A stretch of DNA of 64,000 nucleotides. Origin: Streptomyces niveus. GTDB taxonomy: Bacteria > Actinomycetota > Actinomycetes > Streptomycetales > Streptomycetaceae. The notes beneath the pieces are model-generated. The model searched no databases. It was given only the letters and a program-made list of their open reading frames with translations, and was not told where the DNA came from. Where the stretch lies: contig NZ_CP018047.1 in assembly GCF_002009175.1 (NCBI RefSeq), positions 2,480,001 to 2,544,000 of the forward strand, written 5' to 3'. The first letter of the stretch is position 1; every line of letters starts with the position of its first letter. Shown one piece after another: positions 6,014 to 15,395 of the stretch. Both the position numbers and the translations under genes were made by a program.

Positions 6014-7570
6014 TCAGTCCCTGCGGTACTGCGCGGGCGACGACTTCGTCGCCGGGTCCTCGTACGCGCCCGCCGTGCCCCGGTCCACATGGAACGTGGT
6101 CAGGGTGGAGACGGCGGAGGCCGGGTCGCGGCGGTCGTCGATGACCCGCATATGGGTGCTGAACCGTTCCGGCGTGACCTCGTACACGTCGTAGCCGTAC
6201 CGGTTCCCCTCGAAGTACTGGAGGTGCGGGTTGGCCGCGCCCATCAGGGGACCGTTCGTGGCGTTCCACTGCGCGTCGTACGCGCTGGAACTCACCGAGT
6301 GCGCGGTGAACTCCGTTCCCACGACGGGCGATTCGGTGTCGTCGTAGTCCGGCCGGACGTCGTCGACGAACGCGGAGTGCCAGTCACCGGTGAGCACCAC
6401 GAGGTCTTCGAGGCCGCTGGTGCGCACATGCTCCAGCACCTCCTTGCGCTCGCCGAGGAAGCCGTCCCACTGGTCGGTGAACATGAAGCCGCCGCCGGGG
6501 CGGCCCCGGAGCTGGCTGAGCATGATCGAGTTGGCCCAGACGTGCCAGCTGTCGGGCGCGCGGTCGACGGTCTTCTTCAGCCAGGCCTTCTGGTCGGCGC
6601 CCAGGATGGTGCCGTCGGGGAGGTTCTGTGCGGAGCGGTACTGCCGCAGGTCGAGTACGGCCAGCTCCAGCAGGTCGCCCCAGCGGCGCACCCGGTGGAT
6701 GTCGATGTCCGGCAGGACGGAGTCCCCGGCGCCCCGGTGCGGCAGGTGCTCGTACCACGCCTGGTACGCGGCGGCCCGGCGCCGCATGAAGGGGGCGCCG
6801 CCGCCCGTACCGCTGTAGTCGTTCACGACCTCGTGGTCGTCCCAGGTCAGGAACCACGGGTGCGCGGCGTGCGCGGCCCGCAGCGACGGGTCGCCCTTGT
6901 AGAGGGCGTGGCGCATCCGGTAGTCGTGCAGGGTGTAGATCGCCGGACCGTTGTGGTCACGGATGTCGCTGCCCTCGGGGCCGTGCTCGTAGATGTAGTC
7001 GCCGAGGTGGATGACGAAGTCGAGGTCCTCGCGGGCTATCCCGCGCAGCGCGGCGTAGTGGCCCTGCGGGTAGTTCTGGCAGTTGGCGGTGGCGAACCGG
7101 GCTGAGCGGACATGACCGGCCGGTGCGGTACGGGTCCGGCCGAGGCGGCTGGTCCTGCCGAGCGCGGTGAAGGCGTACCAGTACGTACGGCCCGGACGCA
7201 GGCCCCCGACCGGTACGTGCACGCTGTGCGCGAGGGTCGCGGACGCGGGGACGGTGCCACGCGCGACGACACGGCGCAGGGCGCGGTCCTCGGCGACGAC
7301 CCACTGGACGTCGACGATCTCGTCGAGCGGCTGCTCGCCCGGTTCGGCGAAGGGCTCGGGCGCGAGCCGCGTCCAGAGCACGACGCCGGTGGGCTGCGGG
7401 TCGCCGGACCCGACGCCGAGCGTGAACGGCGCGTCGTCGTACGCCGATCCGAGCGCCTCCGCGGCCTCGCGGGCCTGCGCGGGCGAGAGGCCGGCGCTCA
7501 GGGGCCAGACCACGTTGAGCGCGCCCGCGACGCCGGCCGCCTTGAGCAGATCACGTCTGTTGAGGGTCAC
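6014..7570 (-). CDS. phoD: Tat-exported alkaline phosphatase, PhoD family
   Basis: A 518-residue protein with a twin-arginine signal (MTLNRRDLLKAAGVAGAL, cleavage likely after PAQA near residue 33). It has an N-terminal PhoD beta domain (DIVDVQWVVAEDRAL region) and the metallophosphatase core: HLGDYIYEHG, TWDDHEVVNDYSG and LTGDWHSAF supply the metal ligands. PhoD enzymes are secreted Ca/Fe-dependent phosphodiesterase/phosphomonoesterases. The start overlaps the stop of the upstream gene by 4 bp (ATGA), so the two are co-translated. No PHO box was sought outside the upstream gene. Confidence 0.92.
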   Translation of the reverse strand: MTLNRRDLLKAAGVAGALNVVWPLSAGLSPAQAREAAEALGSAYDDAPFTLGVGSGDPQPTGVVLWTRLAPEPFAEPGEQPLDEIVDVQWVVAEDRALRRVVARGTVPASATLAHSVHVPVGGLRPGRTYWYAFTALGRTSRLGRTRTAPAGHVRSARFATANCQNYPQGHYAALRGIAREDLDFVIHLGDYIYEHGPEGSDIRDHNGPAIYTLHDYRMRHALYKGDPSLRAAHAAHPWFLTWDDHEVVNDYSGTGGGAPFMRRRAAAYQAWYEHLPHRGAGDSVLPDIDIHRVRRWGDLLELAVLDLRQYRSAQNLPDGTILGADQKAWLKKTVDRAPDSWHVWANSIMLSQLRGRPGGGFMFTDQWDGFLGERKEVLEHVRTSGLEDLVVLTGDWHSAFVDDVRPDYDDTESPVVGTEFTAHSVSSSAYDAQWNATNGPLMGAANPHLQYFEGNRYGYDVYEVTPERFSTHMRVIDDRRDPASAVSTLTTFHVDRGTAGAYEDPATKSSPAQYRRD

Positions 7571-8145
7571 GAGTGCCTTCCCGTCGTGGTGAGCCGGAGT
7601 GAGATCTCGTCGGCGTAGCCGTCGTTGGACGCCCCCGAGCCGCTGCGGGTGAAGGAGAGCTGTACGCGGGCGGACCTGGCGCCCGGCGGCACGGCGGCCT
7701 CGGCGCTGCGCTCCAACAGGGCGGTGGCGCGGCCGCGGTCCTCGGCGGTGACGGGGCCGAGGACGGAGAGCGCGAGCGGGGTCCCGGCGCGGTCCCGGAA
7801 CTCGACGGACAGCCTGACACCGTCCTCCTGCGCGGCGTACCCGCCGAGCCAGCCGCTCAGCACGTACCGGACGCGGCCGGCGTCGACGGCGCGGTGTCCT
7901 GCCGGACCGGTGGCGGGTATGGGCACTTCCTGCACCAGGCTGGTCACGCCGCTGTTCCCACCGGAGAAGAACCGACGGCCGGGCGCGCCGGGGCCGGGGT
8001 CGGCGGGTGTGGGGTAGCCGTCACCGACGTCGTACCCGATGATCGCGGGCGCGCCCTGCCGCACGACCCAGCCGACGACCTGCCCGACGGGCTCGGCGGT
8101 CCCTCCGGCCCCTCGCTCGGCATCACCGTTGACAAGCAGATTCAC
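7567..8145 (-). CDS. Beta-sandwich (CBM-like) protein co-translated with PhoD
   Basis: A 192-residue protein beginning MNLLVNGDAERG, the opening typical of jelly-roll carbohydrate-binding or DUF642-like modules (NxxFExG pattern). Other beta-sandwich features include VRYVLSGWLGGYAAQEDGVR, LSVEFRDRAG and a C-terminal SNDGYADEISLRL, which is the usual final strand of such domains. No signal peptide is visible, which is odd for a partner of an exported phosphatase; either it is cytoplasmic or the true start lies elsewhere. The overlap with phoD is 4 bp. The function is unknown. Confidence 0.75.
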   Translation of the reverse strand: MNLLVNGDAERGAGGTAEPVGQVVGWVVRQGAPAIIGYDVGDGYPTPADPGPGAPGRRFFSGGNSGVTSLVQEVPIPATGPAGHRAVDAGRVRYVLSGWLGGYAAQEDGVRLSVEFRDRAGTPLALSVLGPVTAEDRGRATALLERSAEAAVPPGARSARVQLSFTRSGSGASNDGYADEISLRLTTTGRHS

Positions 8146-8222
8146 AAGCGCCTCCTGTCTGAGGATGGTTGGCGCGAGGATCTCACCAGGTGGGGGTGAA
8201 TGGCGGGGGTTGCTTGTGCGGT

Positions 8223-8310
8223 GTCCGGGTTGCGATTGTCGGGTGGCGGGGCCCTCCGGGGGTGTGCGGGTTGCGGTTGTCGGGTGGCGGTCGGGGTTCG
8301 GGGCCTCCGG
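8223..8310 (+). repeat. Imperfect tandem repeat of a GGGTTGCG(A/G)TTGTCGGGTGGCGG unit
   Basis: Two units, 8223-8259 and 8263-8310, share GGGTTGCG-TTGTCGGGTGG and the end CCTCCGG. The second unit is the outer flank of the type B repeat copy and also occurs, inverted, at 4081-4117. Only the locus at 8.2 kb has the extra unit. Confidence 0.65.
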
Positions 8311-8447
8311 AGGGATATGTCCGGACGGCGTGATTTACGGCGCGTGCCCCGTTCGTTGGACCCGCTGACCCGGCTTGTTCACGCGCCACAAATCAGCCTG
8401 AGTGTCCGAACACACCCCTCCTGCGCCCCCGCCCCCCTCGCACCGTC
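8267..8447 (+). repeat. Complex palindromic repeat, type B, copy 2 (core 8321-8408)
   Basis: The reverse complement of this segment matches 3937-4117 over the same 181 bp. The core runs from CCGGAC (8321) to GTCCG (8408) with the same TGATTTACGGCGCGTG / CACGCGCCACAAATCA inverted arms. It faces the type A copy at 8490-8622. Confidence 0.85.
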
Positions 8448-8489
8448 CCGACACCCGCACAGACCAAAGCGTCCCCCTCCCGCGGGTTG

Positions 8490-8622
8490 GAAGGGGGACG
8501 TGCAGGGGTCGTGGCCGGACACTCAGGCTGATTTGTGGCGCGTGAGGAGCCTGGTTCCCCCGGGTCCAACGAGCCGTGCACGCGCCGTAAATCACGCCGT
8601 CCGGGCATGACCCCGGAGCGGC
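8490..8622 (-). repeat. Complex palindromic repeat, type A, copy 2 (core 8515-8604)
   Basis: The reverse complement matches 3471-3602 over about 132 bp, including the outer flanks GCCGCTCCGGGGTCATGCCC and CGACCCCTGC(A/G)CGTCCCCCTTC. Together with the type B copy at 8267-8447 it forms the same inverted pair as at 3.5-4.1 kb, but in the opposite orientation and with only 42 bp between the two units. Confidence 0.85.
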
Positions 8623-8688
8623 ACCCGGCCACCACCGCAACCACCAGGCGCGGCGCCACAGGCGCCCGTCCCGTCGCCGTGCGGGCGC

Positions 8689-8784
8689 ATTTCGAGCCCG
8701 TCCGGCGATTGAGGACACCCCGACCACCGGGCGGACCCGGTCAAAACGACCCCGCACCAACCGAGCCCGGCCGGCGATTGAGGC
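8689..8784 (+). repeat. Two direct copies of the Streptomyces GAGCCCGTCCGGCGATTGAGG element
   Basis: Copies lie at 8689-8716 (TTTCGAGCCCGTCCGGCGAT then TGAGGAC) and 8762-8784 (CGAGCCCGGCCGGCGATTGAGG), 68 bp apart. The same element, inverted, is at 3376-3401, and a diverged version forms the right arm of the sigH terminator at 33102-33129. It is a common interspersed sequence of Streptomyces intergenic DNA; its role is unclear. Confidence 0.65.
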
Positions 8785-8872
8785 CACAACCACCCACCGG
8801 CGGACCCGGTCAGTCGACGCCCCGGCCCGCAGGGCCGCCCCCCGCCAGGGAAGGGCGACCCGCAGACAAGGC

Positions 8873-10084
8873 CTAGCGCCGCGCAACCCCCTCCGCCCGC
8901 GCCGCCGCCGCCACCGCCGACGTCACCGCCGGGGCCACCCGCTCGTCGAACGGCGACGGGATCACGTAGTCCGCCGACAGCTCGTCACCGACCACGTCCG
9001 CCAGCGCGAGCGCCGCCGCGATCTTCATGCCCTCCGTGATCCGCGACGCCCGCACCTGGAGCGCCCCCGCGAAGATCCCCGGGAACGCCAGCACGTTGTT
9101 GATCTGGTTCGGGTAGTCGCTGCGCCCCGTCGCCACCACCGCCGCGTACTGGTGCGCGATGTCCGGGTGGACCTCCGGGTTCGGGTTGGCCATGGCGAAG
9201 ACGAACGACTCCGCCGCCATCGACGCGATCGCCGGCTCCGGGACCGTACCGCCCGAGACGCCGATGAAGACGTCCGCGCCCGAGAGCGCGGCCTCCAGCG
9301 AGCCGGAGAGCCCCGCGCGGTTGGTGAGTCCGGCCAGCTCGCGCTTGACGTCGGTCAGGTCGTCGCGGTCGGGGCTGACGATGCCCTTGCGGTCGGCGAC
9401 CGCGACGTCGCCGATCCCCGCCTCCAGCAGGAACTTGGCGATGGCGACGCCCGCCGCGCCCGCCCCGGAGATGACGGCGCGCAGGTCTCCGAGCGTGCGC
9501 CCGGTGAGCTTCGCCGCGTTGCGCAGCGCGGCGAGCGTGACGACGGCCGTGCCGTGCTGGTCGTCGTGGAAGACGGGGATGTCCAGCCGCTCCTGGAGCC
9601 TGCGCTCGATCTCGAAGCAGCGGGGCGCCGAGATGTCCTCCAGGTTGATCCCGCCGAAGGACGGCGCGAGCCGCACGACGGTGTCGATGATCTCGTCGGT
9701 GTCGGTGGTGGCCAGCGCCAGCGGCACCGCGTCGACGCCGCCGAACTGCTTGAACAGGATCGCCTTGCCCTCCATCACGGGGAGCGACGCCTCCGGTCCG
9801 ATGTCCCCGAGACCGAGGACCGCGGTCCCGTCCGTCACGACGGCGACGACCTGCGACTTCCAGGTGTAGTCGTTGACCAGCTCCGGGTTCTCGGCGATCG
9901 CCGTGCAGACCTTGGCGACGCCGGGCGTGTAGGCGAGTGACAGGTCGTCCTTGTCCCGGACGGGCACGGTGGCCTGGATGGCCATCTTCCCGCCGCGGTG
10001 GAGCGCGAACGCCGGATCGAAGGGCTCGTCGGTCGCGCCTTCGCTGTCGCTCTCACTGCGAGGATTCACGATCTCCGCTGCCAT
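8873..10084 (-). CDS. Malic enzyme, NAD(P)-dependent
   Basis: A 403-residue oxidative decarboxylase (malate to pyruvate and CO2). Visible motifs are SLAYTPGVAKVC (catalytic Tyr region), GKAILFKQFGGVDAVPL, the metal-binding VFHDDQHGTA, the Rossmann loop ISGAGAAGVAIAKFL, and FAMANPNPEV near the C-terminal active-site face. The length fits the short bacterial malic enzymes without a phosphotransacetylase domain. S. coelicolor has NAD- and NADP-dependent forms; I recall the gene in this chromosomal context as the NADP type, but cofactor choice cannot be proved here. AAGGGG sits upstream of the ATG at a usual distance. Confidence 0.93.
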   Translation of the reverse strand: MAAEIVNPRSESDSEGATDEPFDPAFALHRGGKMAIQATVPVRDKDDLSLAYTPGVAKVCTAIAENPELVNDYTWKSQVVAVVTDGTAVLGLGDIGPEASLPVMEGKAILFKQFGGVDAVPLALATTDTDEIIDTVVRLAPSFGGINLEDISAPRCFEIERRLQERLDIPVFHDDQHGTAVVTLAALRNAAKLTGRTLGDLRAVISGAGAAGVAIAKFLLEAGIGDVAVADRKGIVSPDRDDLTDVKRELAGLTNRAGLSGSLEAALSGADVFIGVSGGTVPEPAIASMAAESFVFAMANPNPEVHPDIAHQYAAVVATGRSDYPNQINNVLAFPGIFAGALQVRASRITEGMKIAAALALADVVGDELSADYVIPSPFDERVAPAVTSAVAAAARAEGVARR

Positions 10085-10609
10085 TTTTTTGACCCCTTAA
10101 GTCTCTTCATCAGTTGAGGGTGTCCACTCCTGGGTTACGGAGGGGTGGGCGGGCACCGCGTACGAGACCTGTTATCGGCGGTTGGAACGCCGAACAGGAG
10201 GATGTGCGTACGCGCGGGCGCGCCGCACACGCGCCCTGAGCCCCGGATGAGGGGTGTAGCTGTCCTTCATACCGGACGGGCCGGACGTCCACGTCTCCTT
10301 CTACAAGCGGTGACATGACTCATAGCGGAGTTTCGGGACACTTACGCAGCACGACACGGAACCGCCCGAAGAGACGGGACGGGACGGAGATCGTCCGGCC
10401 GGAAGAAGGCATTCCCGCAGATGGTCCGGTCTTGATGTGCCGGTCCGCTGGGAGACGGGGGTCACCCGTTATCCGATTTTGACATGACGGGCCCCCTGAT
10501 CGGACCAGTCCGAATGGCAAGATGCCCTAATCAATCACACACGGTCGCGACACTCGATGGCGCGTGCCCACCGCGTGGTAAGTCCCTCGTCCGCCGGAGG
10601 ATCCTCATC
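10085..10609. other. 525 bp divergent intergenic region
   Basis: No coding sequence I can support. The left end holds the malic-enzyme leader with an A/T-rich stretch next to the start. The right half contains a TTGACA hexamer at 10479-10484 and a perfect dyad TCGGAC-CA-GTCCGA at 10500-10513, both upstream of the ABC-transporter operon. The middle is unremarkable. Confidence 0.5.
10479..10513 (+). promoter_or_regulatory. Candidate promoter element and operator of the amino-acid ABC operon
   Basis: TTGACA at 10479 is followed 16 bp later by the perfect dyad TCGGACCAGTCCGA (10500-10513), located where a -10 would be expected. No good TATA-like hexamer is visible, which suggests either activation at this dyad or a different sigma factor. 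The operon start is 100 bp downstream. Confidence 0.4.
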
Positions 10610-11572
10610 ATGACCGCCAGCTTCACCAGTCGTACCACCGCCGGGAAGTCCCGGATCGCCGCGGTCGGCGCGATCGTGGTCGCCGGATCACTCCTGCTGA
10701 CCGCCTGCGGCGACCAGACCGACAGCGGGAAGAAGGACTCCCCCGCGACCACGAAGAGCGCCCCGCTCGCCGATCAGCTGCCGAAGGCGATCGCGGACAA
10801 GGGCGTCATCAAGGTGGGCTCCGACATCGCGTACCCGCCGGTCGAGTTCAAGGACGACGCCGGCAAGACGATCGGTATCGACCCCGACATCGCCGACGCG
10901 CTCGGCAAGCAGCTCGGTGTGAAGTTCGAGTTCGAGAACGGCACCTTCGACACACTGCTCACGGGTCTGCGTTCCAAGCGCTACGACATAGCCATGTCGG
11001 CGATGACCGACACCAAGGCCCGCCAGGACGGCGTGGACTCCGAGACCGGCAAGAAGGTCGGCGAGGGTGTCGACTTCGTCGACTACTTCACCGCCGGTGT
11101 CTCGATCTACACCAAGAAGGGCGACGACAAGGGCATCGCGAGCTGGTCGGACCTGTGCGGCAAGAAGATGGTCGTCCAGCGCGGCACCGTCTCGCACGAC
11201 CTGGCCAAGGCCGAGTCGACGAAGTGTACGGACGGCGGCAAGAAGGCCATCGGGATCCAGGCGTTCGACAACGACCAGCTCGCCCAGACCCGGCTGCGCG
11301 CCGGTGGCGCCGACGCCGGTTCGTCGGACTTCCCGGTCGCGGCGTACGCGGTGAAGACCTCGGGCGGCGGCAACGACTTCCAGCTCGTCGGTGAGCAGAT
11401 CGAGGCCGCCCCGTACGGCATCGCGGTCGCCAAGGGCAACGACGAGCTGAGCAAGGCGCTCCAGGCCGCGCTCGACGCGATCATCAAGAACGGCGAGTAC
11501 GACAAGATCATCGCGAAGTGGGGCGTCGACGCCGGCGCGGTCAAGGAAGCCACGATCAACGCCGGCACCTGA
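10610..11572 (+). CDS. Polar amino-acid ABC transporter, substrate-binding lipoprotein
   Basis: A 320-residue protein with a long lipoprotein signal (hydrophobic AAVGAIVVAGSLLLTAC, lipobox LTAC near residue 34) and a family-3 solute-binding fold: VIKVGSDIAYPPVEFKDDAG, IGIDPDIADALGKQLGVKFE, YDIAMSAMTDTKAR and the C-terminal AKGNDELSKALQAALDAI. These motifs place it with glutamine/cystine/polar amino-acid binders. GGAGG lies 10 bp upstream of the ATG. It is the first gene of a three-gene importer operon. Confidence 0.92.
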   Translation: MTASFTSRTTAGKSRIAAVGAIVVAGSLLLTACGDQTDSGKKDSPATTKSAPLADQLPKAIADKGVIKVGSDIAYPPVEFKDDAGKTIGIDPDIADALGKQLGVKFEFENGTFDTLLTGLRSKRYDIAMSAMTDTKARQDGVDSETGKKVGEGVDFVDYFTAGVSIYTKKGDDKGIASWSDLCGKKMVVQRGTVSHDLAKAESTKCTDGGKKAIGIQAFDNDQLAQTRLRAGGADAGSSDFPVAAYAVKTSGGGNDFQLVGEQIEAAPYGIAVAKGNDELSKALQAALDAIIKNGEYDKIIAKWGVDAGAVKEATINAGT

Positions 11573-11598
11573 TCCGCCCGGCTCCGAAAGGCAGCACC

Positions 11599-12542
11599 GT
11601 GTCTGTTGAGATATCGAAGTCGGACGGCCCCTCCGACGCGCCACCGGCGGGACCCGCCGGACCGGAGGCCATCAAGGCCATCCCGGTCCGGCACTACGGG
11701 CGGTACGTGAGCGCCTTCGTCGCTCTCGCGCTGCTCGCGACGATCATCTACGCGTTCTCCCAGGGAAAGATCAACTGGGGCGCCGTACCGGACTACTTCT
11801 TCGACGACCGCATCCTCAAGGGTGTCGGCCAGACGATGATCCTCACCGTCCTGTCGATGGCCATCGGCGTGATCGGCGGCATCGTCCTCGCGGTGATGCG
11901 GCTGTCGAAGAACCCGGTGATGTCGTCCATCGCGTGGTCGTACATCTGGTTCTTCCGCGGTACGCCGGTCCTCGTCCAGCTGATGGTCTGGTTCAACCTG
12001 GGTCTGGTCTTCGAGTACATCAACCTCGGGCCGATCTACAAGGACTACTGGGCCAGCTTCATGACGCCGTTCCTGACGGCGCTGCTGGGCCTCGGCCTCA
12101 ACGAGGCCGCGTACATGGCGGAGATCTGCCGCGCCGGTCTGCTCTCGGTCGACGAGGGGCAGACGGAGGCGTCGCACGCGCTGGGCATGAGCCACGCCAA
12201 GACGCTGCGCCGCATCGTGATCCCGCAGGCGATGCGGGTGATCGTGCCGCCGACCGGCAACGAAGTCATCAACATGCTGAAGACGACGTCGCTGGTGGCC
12301 ACCGTGCAGTTCTACGAGTTGCTGAGATACGCGCAGGACATCGGGCAGACGTCCGGCGCCCCGGTCGAGATGCTGTTCCTCGCGGCCGCCTGGTATCTGC
12401 TCATGACCTCGGTCCTGAGCATCGGTCAGTACTACCTGGAGCGGCACTACGCGCGTGGCTCGCTGCGCACCCTGCCGCAGACCCCGTTGCAGAAGATCAG
12501 GGCCAATCTGCTCTCCCTGGGCCGCCCGAACGGAGGCACCGC

Positions 12543-12546
<4 letters not shown>
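11599..12546 (+). CDS. Amino-acid ABC transporter permease (HisM/GlnP type)
   Basis: A 315-residue inner-membrane permease from a GTG start. After a cytoplasmic N-terminus (about 30 residues) there is one helix ([14 protein letters not shown]), then the conserved permease domain with [21 protein letters not shown] and the EAA loop [20 protein letters not shown], which contacts the ATPase. The ending contains a further membrane segment and a basic tail. It follows the binding-protein gene by 26 bp and overlaps the ATPase gene by 4 bp. One permease gene suggests a homodimeric channel. Confidence 0.92.
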
Positions 12547-13334
<788 letters not shown>

Positions 13335-13352
13335 AAGGTTCCGTAGAAGCGG

Positions 13353-13398
13353 GGACGAGGGGTGTCACGGGCCGTCGGGTCCGTGACACCCCTCGTCC
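13353..13398. terminator. Terminator after the amino-acid ABC operon (bidirectional)
   Basis: Perfect 18 bp arms, GGACGAGGGGTGTCACGG (13353-13370) and its complement (13381-13398), with a 10-nt loop. It lies between convergent genes and can serve both. Confidence 0.88.
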
Positions 13399-13405
13399 GT
13401 ACCGC

Positions 13406-14212
13406 CTACTTCAGGGCGAGCATCAGCGAGTCCGACGGGGAGGACCAGACCGGGCGCGCCTCGCCGAAGCCCGCGTCGGTCAGGGTCTTCGCGTGCCAGG
13501 CGGCGGAGGGCGTGTCACCGTCGGCGTGCTCGCCGTAGATCGCGAACCGCTCGGCGGTCGGCCCCGCGAGCTCCGGGTCCTTGGCGGCGAGGTCCCACCA
13601 GTCGGCCCAGTCGACGGCGCCTTCGGCCTTGGCGCGGTCCATCTCCCGGTGCCGGTGGGCGCGTTCGGCGGCGTTGATGCGGGGCGTGCTGTCGTCCGTC
13701 ATGTGGTCGGCGTTCATGAAGACGCCGCCGGGCCTGACGAGACCGGCGATCTGCCCGTACAGCACGGCCAGCGGTTCGCTGTGCAGCCAGTGCAGCGCGG
13801 TGGCGGTGAGGACTGCGTCGTACGACTCGTACGGCAGCTTCGCCGTCCAGTCGGGGTCCTTGAGATCGGCCCGCACCAGGGTCAGGCGCGTGTCGTCGGC
13901 GAAGTAGCCGCCGGCGATGGCGAGCAGCGCGGGGTCGAGGTCGACGCCGGTGCTGGTGGCCGCCGGGAAGCGCTGGAAGAGCCGGTCGGTGATGCTGCCG
14001 GTGCCGCACGCGAGGTCGAGCACCCTCGGTTCGGGTCCCACCAGGGCCTCGACCATGTCGAGCATCACCCGGAAGCGCTCCTCGCGGTCGGGCATGTACC
14101 ACTCCTGCTGGCGGTCCCAGCTGTCCTGCCAGGCCCGCCAGCGGAGCCGCTCCGGCGTGGGCGCCCCGCTCACAGCGGTTCCCGCGTCCGTCCCCGTCCC
14201 CGTGTCCACCAT
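13406..14212 (-). CDS. Class I SAM-dependent methyltransferase
   Basis: A 268-residue protein. Motif I is VLDLACGTGSI, followed by the acidic residue of motif II in STGVDLDPALLAIA, motif III/IV around SYDAVLTATALHWLH and LVRPGGVFMNADH after it. There is no membrane segment. The fold matches the Methyltransf_25/UbiE-like group; the ALHWL element is common in trans-aconitate-like methyltransferases. The substrate is unknown. It is convergent with the ABC operon and divergent from the CGNR gene. Confidence 0.88.
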   Translation of the reverse strand: MVDTGTGTDAGTAVSGAPTPERLRWRAWQDSWDRQQEWYMPDREERFRVMLDMVEALVGPEPRVLDLACGTGSITDRLFQRFPAATSTGVDLDPALLAIAGGYFADDTRLTLVRADLKDPDWTAKLPYESYDAVLTATALHWLHSEPLAVLYGQIAGLVRPGGVFMNADHMTDDSTPRINAAERAHRHREMDRAKAEGAVDWADWWDLAAKDPELAGPTAERFAIYGEHADGDTPSAAWHAKTLTDAGFGEARPVWSSPSDSLMLALK

Positions 14213-14292
14213 CGAAACCCTCCGCTCCGTAATACCCTGTAGGCAAGAACAGCTATTACGCCGACCCTAGACCGCTGCGGTAAGGACTACAA

Positions 14293-14922
14293 GTGGAACT
14301 GGCCTCTTACTCGGACTACGCCGTGCGCCTGGTCAACACCGAGGAACCGGCCCGCGGTACGGACACGCTGACCTCGGTCGAAGCCGTCCGTGCCCTCTTC
14401 GGCGAGTCCACCCAGGCGTCGCGCCGCGCCACCGAGGCGGACGTCACCCGCTTCCGTTCCGTACGGGCACGGCTGCGCGCGATCTTCGCGGCGGCCGACG
14501 GGGACGAGGCCACGCACGCGGTCGACCTGCTCAACTCGCTGCTGCTGGAGTTCCCCGTCAGCCCGCAGATCTCGGGCCACGACTTCCTCGACGACGAGGG
14601 GCGCCCGCGCTGGCACATGCATCTGGCCGAGCACTCGTCGAACGCGACCTCCGGATTCGCCGCGATCGCCGCGATGGGCCTGGCGTTCCATCTGACGGAG
14701 TACGGGGTGGACCGGCTCGGCCTGTGCCAGGCCGCGCCCTGCCGCAACGCCTACCTCGACACCTCGACCAACCGCTCGCGCCGCTACTGTTCGGACCGTT
14801 GCGCGACCCGCGCCAACGTCGCCGCCTACCGGGCCCGCAAACGCCTGGAGACCGAGCGGTCGGACAGCACGGGCCGCAGCGCGGAGAAGGCCCACGCGAG
14901 CGCGCCGGCCACCGACCGCTGA
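14293..14922 (+). CDS. CGNR zinc-finger protein
   Basis: A 209-residue protein from a GTG start. The N-terminal 150 residues resemble the stress-induced ABATE domain (LASYSDYAVRLVNTEEP, ISGHDFLDDEGRPRWHMHLA). The C-terminal CGNR zinc finger has Cys ligands in LCQAAPCRNAY and YCSDRCATRANVAAYRARK. These proteins are predicted DNA or nucleic-acid binders. The 3' end overlaps the convergent sodX gene by 97 bp, so both C-termini are read from the same DNA on opposite strands. Confidence 0.87.
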   Translation: MELASYSDYAVRLVNTEEPARGTDTLTSVEAVRALFGESTQASRRATEADVTRFRSVRARLRAIFAAADGDEATHAVDLLNSLLLEFPVSPQISGHDFLDDEGRPRWHMHLAEHSSNATSGFAAIAAMGLAFHLTEYGVDRLGLCQAAPCRNAYLDTSTNRSRRYCSDRCATRANVAAYRARKRLETERSDSTGRSAEKAHASAPATDR

Positions 14923-15245
14923 TCCTCGGCGCGCGGCCGGTAGCGGGCCCGTACCCGGCCGAGCAGCAGTTCGCCGGGGACGGCCCCGAACACCCGGCTG
15001 TCCCCCTCGGCCCCCGGATTGTCCCCGAGCACCCACCATCCGCCGTCGCGTCGCTCGACCAGCCGCTTCACGATCAGCAGATCCTGCTGGAGCGGATGTT
15101 TCAGTACGGCGATGTCCCCCACCCTCACCGGTGCGTGATAGTGCACCAGCAGTTGATCGCCCTGTTTCAGGGTGGGATACATGGACGGTCCCGACACCTC
15201 CGCGATCCCCAACAGCGCTCTCGGCTCGCGCCCGTGCTCCGTCAT
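14826..15245 (-). CDS. sodX: Nickel-superoxide-dismutase maturation protease (S26-type)
   Basis: A 139-residue S24/S26-fold peptidase with the Ser nucleophile in SGPSMYPTLKQGD, the Lys general base in LLIVKRLVERRDG and the conserved GDNPGAEGDSR. SodX removes the N-terminal propeptide of SodN so that His1 is exposed to bind nickel. It is divergent from sodN with 150 bp between, and no membrane anchor is present. Its C-terminal 32 codons overlap the CGNR gene on the other strand. Confidence 0.93.
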   Translation of the reverse strand: MTEHGREPRALLGIAEVSGPSMYPTLKQGDQLLVHYHAPVRVGDIAVLKHPLQQDLLIVKRLVERRDGGWWVLGDNPGAEGDSRVFGAVPGELLLGRVRARYRPRAEDQRSVAGALAWAFSALRPVLSDRSVSRRLRAR

Positions 15246-15395
15246 CCGGCACCTCCCGGTCCCACGGTACGTTCCGCCGCCGGTCCCGATCCGACCCCGG
15301 ACTTTTGTCCTAAGCCCTAGGGGGCACTCGCGAAATCCGGCTTCTCACGGAGTAATGTCCCACCTGAGAAGACGATCACGAGGAAGGACAGCTCC

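Larger units (their letters stand above)
8146..8872. other. 727 bp intergenic region filled with repeats
   Basis: No credible coding sequence is present. From left to right it holds a short imperfect tandem repeat (8223-8310), a type B palindromic repeat (8267-8447), 42 bp of unique sequence, a type A repeat (8490-8622) and two copies of the GAGCCCG(T/G)CCGGCGATTGAGG element (8689-8716 and 8762-8784). It separates the phoD operon from the malic enzyme gene. Confidence 0.8.

Noticed and set aside
8146..8872. Possible CRISPR array or small mobile element because of many repeats
   Set aside because: Repeats are few, of different types and not regularly spaced; no cas or transposase gene is near.
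10110..10520. Two minus-strand open frames between malic enzyme and the ABC operon
   Set aside because: No ribosome site, no recognisable domain and non-coding codon bias.
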